Assembly (NCBI GenBank): GCA_035478795.1
Contig: DATIJJ010000031.1
Span: forward strand, 1-18,765
Reading direction: 5' to 3'
Length of the DNA: 18,765 nt
Origin: DATIJJ01 sp035478795
Lineage (GTDB): Bacteria > Pseudomonadota > Gammaproteobacteria > DSM-16500
In this document: piece after piece, positions 1 through 8,540 of the stretch
Layout: each line of letters starts with the position of its first letter
How positions within the stretch are numbered: the stretch's first letter is position 1
Notes under the pieces: model-generated
Databases searched by the model: none
The model's input: the letters and a program-made list of their open reading frames with translations, nothing else
What the model was told of the DNA's origin: nothing
Position numbers and translations under genes: made by a program

Positions 1-1410
1 CTCTCGCGTGAGGCACACCCCAAGCCCTTCATCAAGCTTCCGGATGGGCAGAGTTTGTTGCAAAAGACCTTCATTCGAGCCAATGCCATTCCCGGGATAG
101 ATGAAATTTTAACCGTGACCAACCGCGAAGTCTTTTTCCATACCCGGGATGAATACCGCGCCATCCACCCTGACCTGAAAATACCCTGTCTTCTTGAGCC
201 CATGGGTCGAAATACCGCGCCTGCCATTGCCATGGCCGCATTACACCTTGCAAGCCTGCATGATCCCAATACGATTTTACTGATTTTGCCTGCTGACCAC
301 CTGATTCATGACCAGGCGAAATTTATTCGCGCAACCGAAAAAGCCATAATACTCGCCAAAGAGGGTTACCTTGTAACATTCGGCATGAAACCGACGCATC
401 CTGAAACGGGTTATGGTTATCTCGAAATCGATGGCAGCAAACCCTTATTACCTGCGTCTGACAAAGACATCTCTACCTTTCGCGTCAAGCGCTTCGTTGA
501 AAAACCGCAAGCTGAACTCGCTCGTCAATACGTTGACTCCGGCCATCACTTCTGGAATTCCGGCATGTTCTGCTTCACGATTGACACCTTGCTGAATGAG
601 ATGAAGCAACACGCACCTGACATTCTCGACATTGCACGAGAGTCTCTCTCGATTTCCTCCCAAAAACAAAAAACCAATGACTTTCTTGAACTCGATAACG
701 ATTCATTTGCACGCTTGCCGGATATTTCCATCGATTACGCACTCATGGAAAAATCCGGGAATGTCGCTGCTGTCACGTGTGACATTGGTTGGAACGATAT
801 CGGCTCATGGAATGCATTAAGTGAATTGACTGAAACAGATGCATCCGGCAATCGCACCATCGGCAACAGTATTTTGCATGACACGGCAGATTGCTACATT
901 CATGGCACGGATCGTATTATTGGCACAGTCGGTCTCAATAATCTTGTCATTGTCGATATGCCGGATGCGCTTTTAGTCGCTGATCGCAATCGTACACAGG
1001 ATGTCAAACACATCGTGCAGCAATTAAAACAGGCAGGGAATGAAGTCGTTAAATTGCATCGGGAAGTGCATCGTCCATGGGGTTCCTACACCGTTCTGGA
1101 TGAAGGTGAAAACTTCAAGATGAAACGGATCAAGGTCAAACCGGGCGCGTCGCTTTCATTACAAATGCATTATCATCGCAGTGAACACTGGATTGTCGTG
1201 AGCGGAACAGCACTCGTTGTAAATGGCGATCGACAATTTCTCGTCAATGCCAATGAATCGACTTTTATTCCGGCAGGTCATCAACATCGCCTCGAAAATC
1301 CAGGCAAGCTGGATCTTGTCATTGTCGAAGTACAAAGTGGTGCGTATCTGGGCGAAGATGACATCGTCCGGTTTGAAGATAAATATGGACGAGTACCCGC
1401 AATCAGTTAA
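1..1410 (+). CDS. manC: Mannose-1-phosphate guanylyltransferase / mannose-6-phosphate isomerase (5' truncated by window)
   Basis: Makes GDP-mannose from mannose-1-phosphate and GTP, and its C-terminal domain is of the type II phosphomannose isomerase class. The frame is open from base 1 and begins inside the nucleotidyltransferase signature (LSREAHPKPF, normally preceded by GGSGTRLWP), so roughly 15-20 N-terminal residues lie upstream of the window. An internal TTG at 55 would give a shorter ORF but would cut through this signature, so it is not the start. The visible 469 residues contain the nucleotidyltransferase domain with FVEKP and WNSGMF, then a cupin C-terminus starting at HRPWGSY with the metal-binding QMHYHRSEHW segment. 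Length and order are those of bifunctional ManC/XanB/AlgA proteins. It is the first visible gene of the O-antigen operon and feeds gmd, which starts 16 bases downstream. The sequence cannot tell whether the isomerase half is active. Confidence 0.95.
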   Translation, partial: LSREAHPKPFIKLPDGQSLLQKTFIRANAIPGIDEILTVTNREVFFHTRDEYRAIHPDLKIPCLLEPMGRNTAPAIAMAALHLASLHDPNTILLILPADHLIHDQAKFIRATEKAIILAKEGYLVTFGMKPTHPETGYGYLEIDGSKPLLPASDKDISTFRVKRFVEKPQAELARQYVDSGHHFWNSGMFCFTIDTLLNEMKQHAPDILDIARESLSISSQKQKTNDFLELDNDSFARLPDISIDYALMEKSGNVAAVTCDIGWNDIGSWNALSELTETDASGNRTIGNSILHDTADCYIHGTDRIIGTVGLNNLVIVDMPDALLVADRNRTQDVKHIVQQLKQAGNEVVKLHREVHRPWGSYTVLDEGENFKMKRIKVKPGASLSLQMHYHRSEHWIVVSGTALVVNGDRQFLVNANESTFIPAGHQHRLENPGKLDLVIVEVQSGAYLGEDDIVRFEDKYGRVPAIS

Positions 1411-1426
1411 TTAATTCGGAGTTGGA

Positions 1427-2518
1427 ATGAAAAAGAAAGTTGCATTAATCACCGGAATCACAGGACAGGACGGCGCGTATCTGGCTGAGTTTTTATTGAA
1501 TAAAAATTATGAAGTGCATGGCATTCGCCGCCGCACCTCACTTTTCAACACCGATCGCATTGATCATTTGTATCAGGATCCGCATGAAAAAGGGTGCCGA
1601 TTGTTTTTACATTATGGCGATTTAACCGATTCCACCAGTTTGATGCGTGTGATTCAGGACGTGCAGCCGGATGAAATTTACAATCTTGCCGCACAAAGTC
1701 ATGTCGCTGTGTCATTTGAAGAACCGGAATATACTGCGAACTCCGATGCGCTCGGTGCACTGCGTATTCTGGAAGCCATTCGCATTTTGGGTTTGACGAA
1801 AAAAACCCGTTTTTATCAGGCATCCACCTCTGAATTGTATGGTCTGGTGCAGGAAATTCCGCAGAAAGAAACAACACCTTTTTATCCCCGTTCACCGTAT
1901 GCCGTTGCCAAATTGTATGCCTACTGGATTACGGTCAATTACCGTGAAGCTTATGGCATGTACGCGTGCAATGGTATTTTATTCAATCATGAATCACCGA
2001 TTCGTGGTGAAACGTTTGTGACGCGCAAAATTACGCGCGCGCTGGCACGCATCAAAATGGGCATGCAGGATCGCCTCTATCTCGGGAATCTCTCTTCACT
2101 TCGCGACTGGGGACATGCGCGTGACTATGTAGAAATGCAATGGCTTATGCTGCAACAAAACACAGCGGAAGATTTTGTGATTGCAACCGGCGAACAGCAC
2201 TCTGTCCGTGAATTTGCGACACTTGCAGCCGAAGAACTCGGTATCACAATCGACTGGCGTGGTGAAGGGGTGGATGAAAAAGGCTATGACAAGAAAACCG
2301 GCAAATGCATTATTGAAGTTGATCCGCGTTATTTCCGTCCATCGGAAGTGGAAACCTTGCTGGGCGATCCCTCCATGGCGAAAAATAAATTGGGCTGGAC
2401 GCCGACCACTTCTTTCAGGGAGCTTGTCATTGAAATGGTCCGTGCTGATTATCAGGAAGCGCAACGCGATCATCTGGTCAGGGAACACGGTCACAAATAT
2501 TTTGCCTATCACGAATGA
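1427..2518 (+). CDS. gmd: GDP-mannose 4,6-dehydratase
   Basis: Converts GDP-mannose to GDP-4-keto-6-deoxymannose, the branch point to perosamine, fucose, rhamnose and colitose. This is a 363-residue short-chain dehydrogenase of the extended type. The NADP-binding GITGQDG lies at residues 10-16, the catalytic T134/E136 in STSELYG, and the YxxxK pair at Y158/K162. The FNHESPIRGETFVTRK and PRYFRPSEV segments are typical of Gmd and distinguish it from other sugar-nucleotide epimerases. Start ATG 1427 has GGAG at 1418-1421. It lies 16 bases after manC, and its stop overlaps the possible upstream ATG of the next gene. Assignment is close to certain. The specific sugar made depends on the next gene. 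Confidence 0.97.
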   Translation: MKKKVALITGITGQDGAYLAEFLLNKNYEVHGIRRRTSLFNTDRIDHLYQDPHEKGCRLFLHYGDLTDSTSLMRVIQDVQPDEIYNLAAQSHVAVSFEEPEYTANSDALGALRILEAIRILGLTKKTRFYQASTSELYGLVQEIPQKETTPFYPRSPYAVAKLYAYWITVNYREAYGMYACNGILFNHESPIRGETFVTRKITRALARIKMGMQDRLYLGNLSSLRDWGHARDYVEMQWLMLQQNTAEDFVIATGEQHSVREFATLAAEELGITIDWRGEGVDEKGYDKKTGKCIIEVDPRYFRPSEVETLLGDPSMAKNKLGWTPTTSFRELVIEMVRADYQEAQRDHLVREHGHKYFAYHE

Positions 2519-2529
2519 AGCGGTGCCCT

Positions 2530-3618
2530 ATGCAAATACCTGTCTATCAACCCTACTTTCACGGCAATGAAAAACGCTACGTGAATGAGTGCCTCGATTC
2601 CAGCTGGATTTCATCCAAAGGCAAATTCATTGGCGAGTTTGAAGAAAAATTTGCACACTACGTCAATGCACCGTTCGCCACATCCGTCTGCAATGGAACC
2701 GTCGCACTGCATCTTGCACTGCTCGCACTGGATATCAAGCCAGGTGATGAAATTATCGTACCGACATTAACCTACGTTGCCTCCGTCAATACGATTATTC
2801 AAACGGGCGCCGTGCCGATCTTTGTCGATTCGTTGAATGACACCTGGCAAATTGATCCGATGGATGTCCGTCGCAAAATCACACCCAAAACACGCGCCGT
2901 GATGGCGGTGCATTTGTATGGTCATCCCTGTGACATGCAACCTCTGATGGCAATTTGCCGCGAACACAATTTATTACTGATTGAGGATTGCGCCGAAGCC
3001 TTTGGCACCTGGTATAACGGCCAGCATGTTGGAACGTTCGGTGATATTGCGACTTTCAGTTTTTTCGGGAATAAAACACTCACGACCGGCGAAGGTGGCA
3101 TGGTCGTCATGAAAGATAAACATCTTCATGCCCGCGCTGCGCATTTAAAAAATCAGGGGGCATCTACGCAGTTACAATACTGGCATGACATCCCGGGCTA
3201 CAATTACCGCATGACGAATATTTGTGCTGCGATTGGTCTTGCACAACTTGAAAAAGTCGATGAAATTCTCGCGAAAAAACGGCAACTCGCCGAATGGTAT
3301 CGCGAAGGTTTAAAAAATCTGCCGCTCATCACGCATGGTGAAACCGGCGATGTGCGTCATTCTTTCTGGATGTGTTCGATTTTATTAAATGAAGCCAGAC
3401 ACCGCGATCCCTTGCGTGAACATTTAAAAACAGCCGGTATCGAAACGCGTCCCCTGTTTTATCCAGCCCACCTCATGAACATGTATCAAAAACAGGATGA
3501 AAAACATCCCGTGGCAGAATCACTTGGCAGCCGCGGTATTAATTTACCCAGTTGGCCAGGTATCACGCGCGAACAGGCAAATCAGGTTATTCAGACGATT
3601 CAGGAGTATTTTGCGTGA
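2530..3618 (+). CDS. per: GDP-perosamine synthase-type aminotransferase (DegT/DnrJ/EryC1/StrS family)
   Basis: PLP-dependent transfer of an amino group from glutamate to C4 of GDP-4-keto-6-deoxymannose, giving GDP-perosamine. Counting from ATG 2530 (362 residues), the Schiff-base lysine is K182 in SFFGNKTLTTGEGGM, and the cofactor-contacting Asp is in IEDCAEAFG (about 152-159). A lysine rather than histidine at this position argues against the related dehydratase ColD (colitose pathway). The N-terminus IPVYQP..GNEKRYVNECLDSSWISSKG is close to RfbE/PerA proteins as I remember them. An in-frame ATG at 2515 overlaps the gmd stop (ATGA) but adds five residues outside the family pattern and has no Shine-Dalgarno, so I prefer 2530. 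Position directly after gmd supports perosamine. The product identity is inferred from family and context. Confidence 0.88.
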   Translation: MQIPVYQPYFHGNEKRYVNECLDSSWISSKGKFIGEFEEKFAHYVNAPFATSVCNGTVALHLALLALDIKPGDEIIVPTLTYVASVNTIIQTGAVPIFVDSLNDTWQIDPMDVRRKITPKTRAVMAVHLYGHPCDMQPLMAICREHNLLLIEDCAEAFGTWYNGQHVGTFGDIATFSFFGNKTLTTGEGGMVVMKDKHLHARAAHLKNQGASTQLQYWHDIPGYNYRMTNICAAIGLAQLEKVDEILAKKRQLAEWYREGLKNLPLITHGETGDVRHSFWMCSILLNEARHRDPLREHLKTAGIETRPLFYPAHLMNMYQKQDEKHPVAESLGSRGINLPSWPGITREQANQVIQTIQEYFA

Positions 3619-4406
3619 GTGCCGATTCCACTTATTTGAAAAGCATCTGGCATTCCCGGTATTTCTGGGCGCATCTTGCGTTAGCAGACATTCGCACCAA
3701 GTATCGCCGCTCGCTGTTTGGTCTGGCGTGGGCCTTGATTCAACCCTTGTCGTTGACCTTGTTGCTGGCTTTCATCATGGGGCATTTTTTTCATTCGCCC
3801 ATCAATGATTATGCCCCGTTTATTTTTTCAGGATTGATTGTCTGGGAATTTATTACATCGTCCGCAATCAATGGTTGCGCCTCGCTGGTCAATGCGGAAG
3901 GTTACATCAAACAATTCAGTCATCCGATGATGATTTACACCTTGCGCACGGTGATTCCCTGCCTGATTAATCTTTTTTGCGCGTTTGGTGGATTGCTGGT
4001 ATGGATTTTATTGTGGAAACCGGGCAACTTTGGTTTTTGCTGGCTCTCTTTTTTACTGGCTTTCCCGCTGCTTTTCTTTTTTGCCTGGCCGATTTCAACC
4101 ATCACTGCCTTCATTGGCGTGCGCTTCCGTGATTTTGCCCAGTTGATTCTGATTGCGCTGCAAATTGTATACTATGTCTCACCGATTTTTTTCATGCCGA
4201 AATTATTTGTCACAGCCAATTTAGGTTTTTTAGTGGAATACAATCCCATTTATCATTTGTTAAATTTATTTCGCTTGCCGTTGCTCGAAGGAACCTTGCC
4301 GACATTAGGCGATTATGGGTATGTTTTATTGGCAAGTGGCGTACTTTGGTTAGTGGCCTGGTCGCTCGTGCGTCGACATGAAAGTAAGGTTATTTTTTAT
4401 CTGTAG
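3615..4406 (+). CDS. wzm: O-antigen ABC transporter permease (Wzm-type, ABC-2 family)
   Basis: Membrane half of the exporter that carries undecaprenyl-linked O-polysaccharide across the inner membrane. From GTG 3615 it is 263 residues, the usual Wzm length. It has about six hydrophobic segments after the amphipathic ABC-2 signature ADIRTKYRRSLFGLAWALIQ near residues 24-43. The closing YNPIYHLLNLFRLPLLEG segment is also typical. The reading frame is open upstream to an ATG at 3552 inside the aminotransferase gene. I choose GTG 3615 because it forms a GTGA overlap with the preceding stop, has CAGGAG at 3601-3606, and gives a family-like N-terminus. The ATPase partner follows 11 bases downstream. 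Confidence 0.93.
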   Translation: MSADSTYLKSIWHSRYFWAHLALADIRTKYRRSLFGLAWALIQPLSLTLLLAFIMGHFFHSPINDYAPFIFSGLIVWEFITSSAINGCASLVNAEGYIKQFSHPMMIYTLRTVIPCLINLFCAFGGLLVWILLWKPGNFGFCWLSFLLAFPLLFFFAWPISTITAFIGVRFRDFAQLILIALQIVYYVSPIFFMPKLFVTANLGFLVEYNPIYHLLNLFRLPLLEGTLPTLGDYGYVLLASGVLWLVAWSLVRRHESKVIFYL

Positions 4407-4417
4407 AGGGTGGTCCC

Positions 4418-5164
4418 GTGAATCTGGTTCGGTTGGACAACGTGAATTTGCATTACTCATCACTCGCATTTCGTGAAACGTCATTGAAGGCGCATCTCTT
4501 TAAAATGCTGGGATTCAAGCGTAAAAAACCGTTATCCAATGTCCATGCGTTAAAAAATATTCATCTGGAAATTAAACCTGGCGAACGTATTGGATTAATT
4601 GGTCATAACGGCGCAGGGAAAAGTACACTGCTGAAAGCCATTGCCGGGTTATATCCCATCTCATCCGGCAACCGGGAAGTCAGAGGCAAAATTCGTGCGT
4701 TGTTTGAATTGCATTTGGGGTTTGAGCAGGAAGCGACGGGTCGCGAAAATATCTTATACCGTGGACTGTTGCTGGGCCAGACGCCGAGGCAAATCGCCGC
4801 ACTCGCGGATGAAATCATTGCATTCACTGATATTGGCGAATTCATTGATTATCCCATTAAAACCTATTCCGCCGGTATGCTGGTCCGACTCGCCTTTGCA
4901 ATTTCAACGGCCATTCCAGGTGATTTATTATTACTGGATGAAGTGATTGGTGCGGGGGACGCGGATTTTCTCGCGAAATCCAAAAAACGCATTATGCAAT
5001 TGATCCACAATGCAGAAATGATGATATTGGCGTCACACGATTTTAATGCGCTGCGTTCGCTCTGTAATCGTGCCATTGTCATGCATCATGGAACCAAATT
5101 ATTTGACGGCGCCATAGACGATGCCATTGATTGCTATCAAAATGCCATGAATCGGGGGAAATAA
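4418..5164 (+). CDS. wzt: O-antigen ABC transporter ATP-binding protein (Wzt-type, short form)
   Basis: ATPase of the Wzm/Wzt exporter. The 248 residues hold Walker A GHNGAGKST (62-70), an RENILYRG helical-domain segment, the signature YSAGM (150-154), Walker B LLLLDE ending at D174/E175, and the switch histidine H207 in ASHD. The protein stops about 40 residues after the switch region. It therefore lacks the C-terminal carbohydrate-binding domain of Wzt proteins from E. coli O8/O9a, and is the size of Vibrio cholerae O1 or Klebsiella O2a type Wzt/KpsT proteins. GTG start 4418 has AGAGGG at 4405-4410. The missing domain suggests that export does not depend on recognising a capped chain end. 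This is inferred from known systems. Confidence 0.93.
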   Translation: MNLVRLDNVNLHYSSLAFRETSLKAHLFKMLGFKRKKPLSNVHALKNIHLEIKPGERIGLIGHNGAGKSTLLKAIAGLYPISSGNREVRGKIRALFELHLGFEQEATGRENILYRGLLLGQTPRQIAALADEIIAFTDIGEFIDYPIKTYSAGMLVRLAFAISTAIPGDLLLLDEVIGAGDADFLAKSKKRIMQLIHNAEMMILASHDFNALRSLCNRAIVMHHGTKLFDGAIDDAIDCYQNAMNRGK

Positions 5165-5168
5165 TCCT

Positions 5169-6374
5169 GTGTCGCCCCCCGAAAAATGCATGAAAACAAA
5201 AACAATCGGGATTTTTCTTCCGGCAGCTTATCGGGGCGGCAGTCTGAATGGCGCAAAAAATATCGCGAAAATGCTGCATCTTGGCAGCCGCAATGCAAAT
5301 GAAGCCGTGAATGTCATTTTTTCCTGCATTGAAAATGAATATAACATAGCGGATGAATTTTCTGACCTGATCGAACTCGGTATTCCTGTTCGAGAAACCC
5401 GCTGGAAAATCGTTTCCAAAAAGCAGGTTGAAAAAATTACCTATAAAACACCACTGAAACATCCGGAATATGCTCTTCCCTGTTTCGGTAATTCACATTT
5501 TGATGACTGTGACACATGGCTTGTCATATCAGATCGGCTCAAAAGACCGCTCGCGCCACTGAAACCGTATGGTGTTGTTATTTATGATTATATCCAGCGT
5601 TATGTTCCGCACATTTTTAATGATACTTTTTCTGACGTACATTTTATTGCAACAGCCCGCTCAGCCCATTTTATTTTAACGACGACACCGGCAACACGTC
5701 TCGATGCCATCCAGTATGCAGGTGTTGCATCCGATCGTGTTTTTCTCTCGCCCATGGAATTTGATCCTTATGATTTTCCATCACAGACAAACACGCATGA
5801 AACCGATTATTTTCTTTGGCCAACCAATGCAACACAACATAAAAATCATATTCGCGCCATTCATGCATTAAATAGTTATTATGAGCAATACGATGGAAAA
5901 CTTGCTGTCATCATGACAGGACAACACACAGATTCTTTTCTGAAAAAAAAGGCTGATGCGTATTCCGGCGAAGTCAGACGATTGATTGATCAGTATCCGG
6001 CAGTCAAAAAAAATCTGGCTATCCGCGGTAATGTTGCTCTTTTGGATTACGTAGCGATTTTGCAATCAGCGACATTTTTATGGCACCCTGCCCTGATCGA
6101 CAATGGTACCTATGCTGTTATAGAAGCTGCCTTTCAAGGCGTGCCCTCTTTAAGTAGTGATTACCCGCAAATGCGTTATATCAACGATCGGTTTAAACTG
6201 GCGCTTGATTTTTGCAAGGCAGGAGAACCGGATGAGATGGCAAAACAGTTAAAATACATGGAAGAAAATCACGAGCGCAAACGCCAGTTGTTACCGGAAA
6301 AAACCTTTCTCGACCCATTCAGTTATAAAAATACAGCGCCCGAATTCTGGCAGCTCGCTCGGGGGCTCCTATGA
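5169..6374 (+). CDS. Glycosyltransferase, GT4/GT1-like (GT-B fold)
   Basis: Likely adds a sugar (perosamine, N-acetylperosamine or mannose) to the growing O-antigen on the cytoplasmic face. It has 401 residues with no TM segment. The N-terminal Rossmann strand is KTIGIFLPAAYRGGS. The C-terminal donor domain begins near FLWPTNATQHKNH (about 216-227) and contains HPALIDNGTYAVIEAAFQGVPSLSS. There the usual E-x7-E motif reads D311-x7-E319, so the first acidic residue is Asp. Start is uncertain: GTG 5169 has GGGGGAA upstream and is 4 bases from the wzt stop, while ATG 5190 gives MKTKTIGIFL, matching the start of the next glycosyltransferase. The ORF ends in an ATGA overlap with that gene. Donor and linkage cannot be read from sequence. 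Confidence 0.85.
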   Translation: MSPPEKCMKTKTIGIFLPAAYRGGSLNGAKNIAKMLHLGSRNANEAVNVIFSCIENEYNIADEFSDLIELGIPVRETRWKIVSKKQVEKITYKTPLKHPEYALPCFGNSHFDDCDTWLVISDRLKRPLAPLKPYGVVIYDYIQRYVPHIFNDTFSDVHFIATARSAHFILTTTPATRLDAIQYAGVASDRVFLSPMEFDPYDFPSQTNTHETDYFLWPTNATQHKNHIRAIHALNSYYEQYDGKLAVIMTGQHTDSFLKKKADAYSGEVRRLIDQYPAVKKNLAIRGNVALLDYVAILQSATFLWHPALIDNGTYAVIEAAFQGVPSLSSDYPQMRYINDRFKLALDFCKAGEPDEMAKQLKYMEENHERKRQLLPEKTFLDPFSYKNTAPEFWQLARGLL

Positions 6375-7852
6375 AAAAAACGATCGGCCTTTTTTTGGCA
6401 TTTGCACCCGAACACTCAAAAAGTCACGGCATCAGTCGGTTATTATCTTTTATTCTGACCGGTATTCAAAAAGATCAGGACACACAGATTGTGATTGCCA
6501 CCACAGAATGGTTTAAACACGACACGATGGCATTTTTGCAAAATCAGCGCATTGACACGCATCACATTGAGCTATTAACAACAAATAAAAATGCGTTATT
6601 GTCACGCATCATCCCCATTTTTTTACGAAAAAAATCAACCGCCCTCATTTCGATGCCACAAAAAAAATCCGCTTCTGCAATCAAACGGCATCTGGTTAAT
6701 TTTTTAATGCATCATCGATTGATACAGCCTGTTCGAAAACCCCTCGCAGAAAAATGGCGCCGCTTGCATAAAAAAATCAGCACAATGTCTATTCTTCCGG
6801 ACAGGTTGCGCATCGCCAGGCTGTATCATTTATTTGCGCGAGCGATCTATCATGCGCTACGCCATCGTGAATTGAACAAGCTCATTCGGTTGATCAATGC
6901 GAGACCGGATATTTCTATCTGGTTTGTGCCGACCCTGTTCTGGCCTGAAATCAAAAACATTCAGGCTAAAAAAATCATTGCGGTGCCTGATATTGTCGCC
7001 GTGGATTTTCCTGAATTTTTTTCTGATCCATCTGCTCTGAAAACCGTTCAGCACATGACTGAATCGGTTAAGTCAGGCGATCATTTTATTTGTTACAGCG
7101 AACATGTAAAACAAAAACATCTGGCAGAAGCTTTTTCAATTGAACCTGACAGAATTTCAGTGATTCCGCATGCACCTGTTGAGTTAAGTATGTCACGCAT
7201 CGATGCCATCCAGATTTTACATGATTATCAAAAAACTGTGCTTAATAACGATCCTTATCTCGCTGATTATCACCTGGATGACATCCGTTTTATTTTTTAC
7301 TCATCACAAGTCAGGCCCTATAAAAATTTTTATCATCTGATCCGCGCGTATGAAATTTTATTACGCGAACGTTTTGTCAATGTGAAATTAATTCTGACGG
7401 GTGATATTCAATCGGATCCGGCACTTTATCAAATGATTCTCGATAAAAGACTGCAGTTTGATGTGTTGTCATTTCATGATGTTTCAAAAGACGTGCTGGC
7501 TGCGTTGAATCATCTGGCCATTTGTGCCGTCAATCCGACATTATTTGAAGGTGGATTTCCATTTACATTTACCGAAGCTTTTTCAGTTGGAACACCCTCG
7601 GTCATGAGTGCGATCCCGGCAGTCACAGCGGATATAAAAAATGAATATTTACGTAAAGTCATGTTGTTTGATCCTCACAACATCGATGATATGGTAAATA
7701 AAATCGAATGGGCTGTGAACAACCGCGCAAAACTGGTGGAATTACAAAAACCTTTATACGAATCATTCAAACAGCGCGACTGGACATCGGTTGCAAAAGA
7801 ATATACGGATTTATTTAACCAACTGGCGAACCCCCTTTATGTCAACGCTTAA
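6371..7852 (+). CDS. Glycosyltransferase family 4-like protein
   Basis: Second O-antigen glycosyltransferase, 493 residues, cytosolic or membrane-peripheral. The N-terminal domain (MKKTIGLFLAF) is followed by a long Lys/Arg-rich stretch (about 85-135) that may contact membrane or lipid carrier. The C-terminal donor domain has the phosphate-contacting region SSQVRPYKNFYHLIRAYE (311-328; R315 and K318), LTGD at 342-345 and the acidic motif at 393-402. That motif reads FEGGFPFTFTEAF, putting eight rather than seven residues between E393 and E402, a spacing I associate with some GT4 subfamilies. The ATG overlaps the previous stop (ATGA), so translation is probably coupled. It resembles its neighbour in the first strand and overall layout, but the two are not obvious recent duplicates. 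Specific sugar unknown. Confidence 0.87.
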   Translation: MKKTIGLFLAFAPEHSKSHGISRLLSFILTGIQKDQDTQIVIATTEWFKHDTMAFLQNQRIDTHHIELLTTNKNALLSRIIPIFLRKKSTALISMPQKKSASAIKRHLVNFLMHHRLIQPVRKPLAEKWRRLHKKISTMSILPDRLRIARLYHLFARAIYHALRHRELNKLIRLINARPDISIWFVPTLFWPEIKNIQAKKIIAVPDIVAVDFPEFFSDPSALKTVQHMTESVKSGDHFICYSEHVKQKHLAEAFSIEPDRISVIPHAPVELSMSRIDAIQILHDYQKTVLNNDPYLADYHLDDIRFIFYSSQVRPYKNFYHLIRAYEILLRERFVNVKLILTGDIQSDPALYQMILDKRLQFDVLSFHDVSKDVLAALNHLAICAVNPTLFEGGFPFTFTEAFSVGTPSVMSAIPAVTADIKNEYLRKVMLFDPHNIDDMVNKIEWAVNNRAKLVELQKPLYESFKQRDWTSVAKEYTDLFNQLANPLYVNA

Positions 7853-8450
7853 AAAAAGTCTTGTGATTTATGGTTGTGGTGGTCATGCGAGAAGTCTTGC
7901 TGATGTTGCCCTGAGTAATGGCATTGAACAACTCATTTTTGTCGATAATGATGCCCGCGACAATGAAAAACAGTTTGGGTTTGATGTCGTAAAAAATTTT
8001 TCGCTTGAAAAAACGACTGAGTGCATTCTGGCTCTCGGTGATAACAAACAACGCGCAGCACTATTTGATTCATTAAAAAATAATATTATTTCACTCATTT
8101 CCATTCATGCGCACATTGGCAAAAATGCAGAAATAGCAAAAGGTGTTTTTGTTGGAAATGGCGCGCATATTGGCCCCAATGCAAAAATTGGCGAGAATAC
8201 CATCATCAATACGCATGCGGTGGTTGAACATGACTGCGTGATTGGTAAACACAGCCACATTTCCGTCAATGCAGTGGTTGCCGGAAAATCCACCGTTGGC
8301 GATTTTGTCATGATAGGCACGGGTGCCACTGTCATTGATAGAATAAAAATGTGTTCCCATGTCACGGTGGGTGCCGGTGCTGTGGTCGTAAGGGATATCA
8401 CGGAACCCGGCACGTATGTCGGGGTGCCAGCCAGAAAAACAGAGAAATAA
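7839..8450 (+). CDS. Sugar O/N-acyltransferase, PglD/NeuD/PerB type (probable GDP-perosamine N-acetyltransferase)
   Basis: Left-handed beta-helix acetyltransferase using acetyl-CoA. From ATG 7839 it has 203 residues. The N-terminal Rossmann-like sugar-nucleotide domain is VIYGCGGHARSLADVA (9-24). Hexapeptide repeats run from about residue 89 to 185, with the probable catalytic H131 in THAVVEHDCVIG, followed by VNAVVAGKSTVGDFVMIGTG and VGVPARK near the C-terminus. The frame is open further upstream to ATG 7791, but this adds 16 residues before the conserved start, so 7839 is preferred. The gene overlaps the preceding one by 14 bases and closes the operon. PerB of Caulobacter acetylates GDP-perosamine and belongs to this family. 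With gmd and per in the same operon that role is the best fit, though NeuD- or PglD-like substrates cannot be excluded. Confidence 0.85.
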   Translation: MSTLKKSLVIYGCGGHARSLADVALSNGIEQLIFVDNDARDNEKQFGFDVVKNFSLEKTTECILALGDNKQRAALFDSLKNNIISLISIHAHIGKNAEIAKGVFVGNGAHIGPNAKIGENTIINTHAVVEHDCVIGKHSHISVNAVVAGKSTVGDFVMIGTGATVIDRIKMCSHVTVGAGAVVVRDITEPGTYVGVPARKTEK

Positions 8451-8475
8451 AGGAACGAACAACCTGATTTAACCA

Positions 8476-8504
8476 TATACATCCTGCTATTTTTTGTATA
8501 TAAT
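8476..8504 (+). promoter_or_regulatory. Candidate sigma70 promoter for the 8541 gene
   Basis: A perfect TATAAT at 8499-8504 has a weak -35 (TATACA, 8476-8481; 4 of 6) at 17-base spacing. It lies in the 90-base gap after the O-antigen operon and marks the start of a separate transcription unit. No hairpin terminator is visible between the operon and this promoter. Confidence 0.55.
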
Positions 8505-8516
8505 TCTTTCATTTAA

Positions 8517-8528
8517 TTCATTAATGAA
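8517..8528. repeat. 12-bp perfect palindrome in the leader of the 8541 gene
   Basis: TTCATTAATGAA lies just downstream of the predicted transcription start and 12 bases before the start codon. It could be an operator or simply a chance AT-rich palindrome. Confidence 0.3.
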
Positions 8529-8540
8529 AGCGGGATACCT

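Noticed and set aside
8091..8512. Long - strand open frames opposite the acetyltransferase gene
   Set aside because: They are antisense shadows of a well-supported left-handed beta-helix gene and lack ribosome sites.
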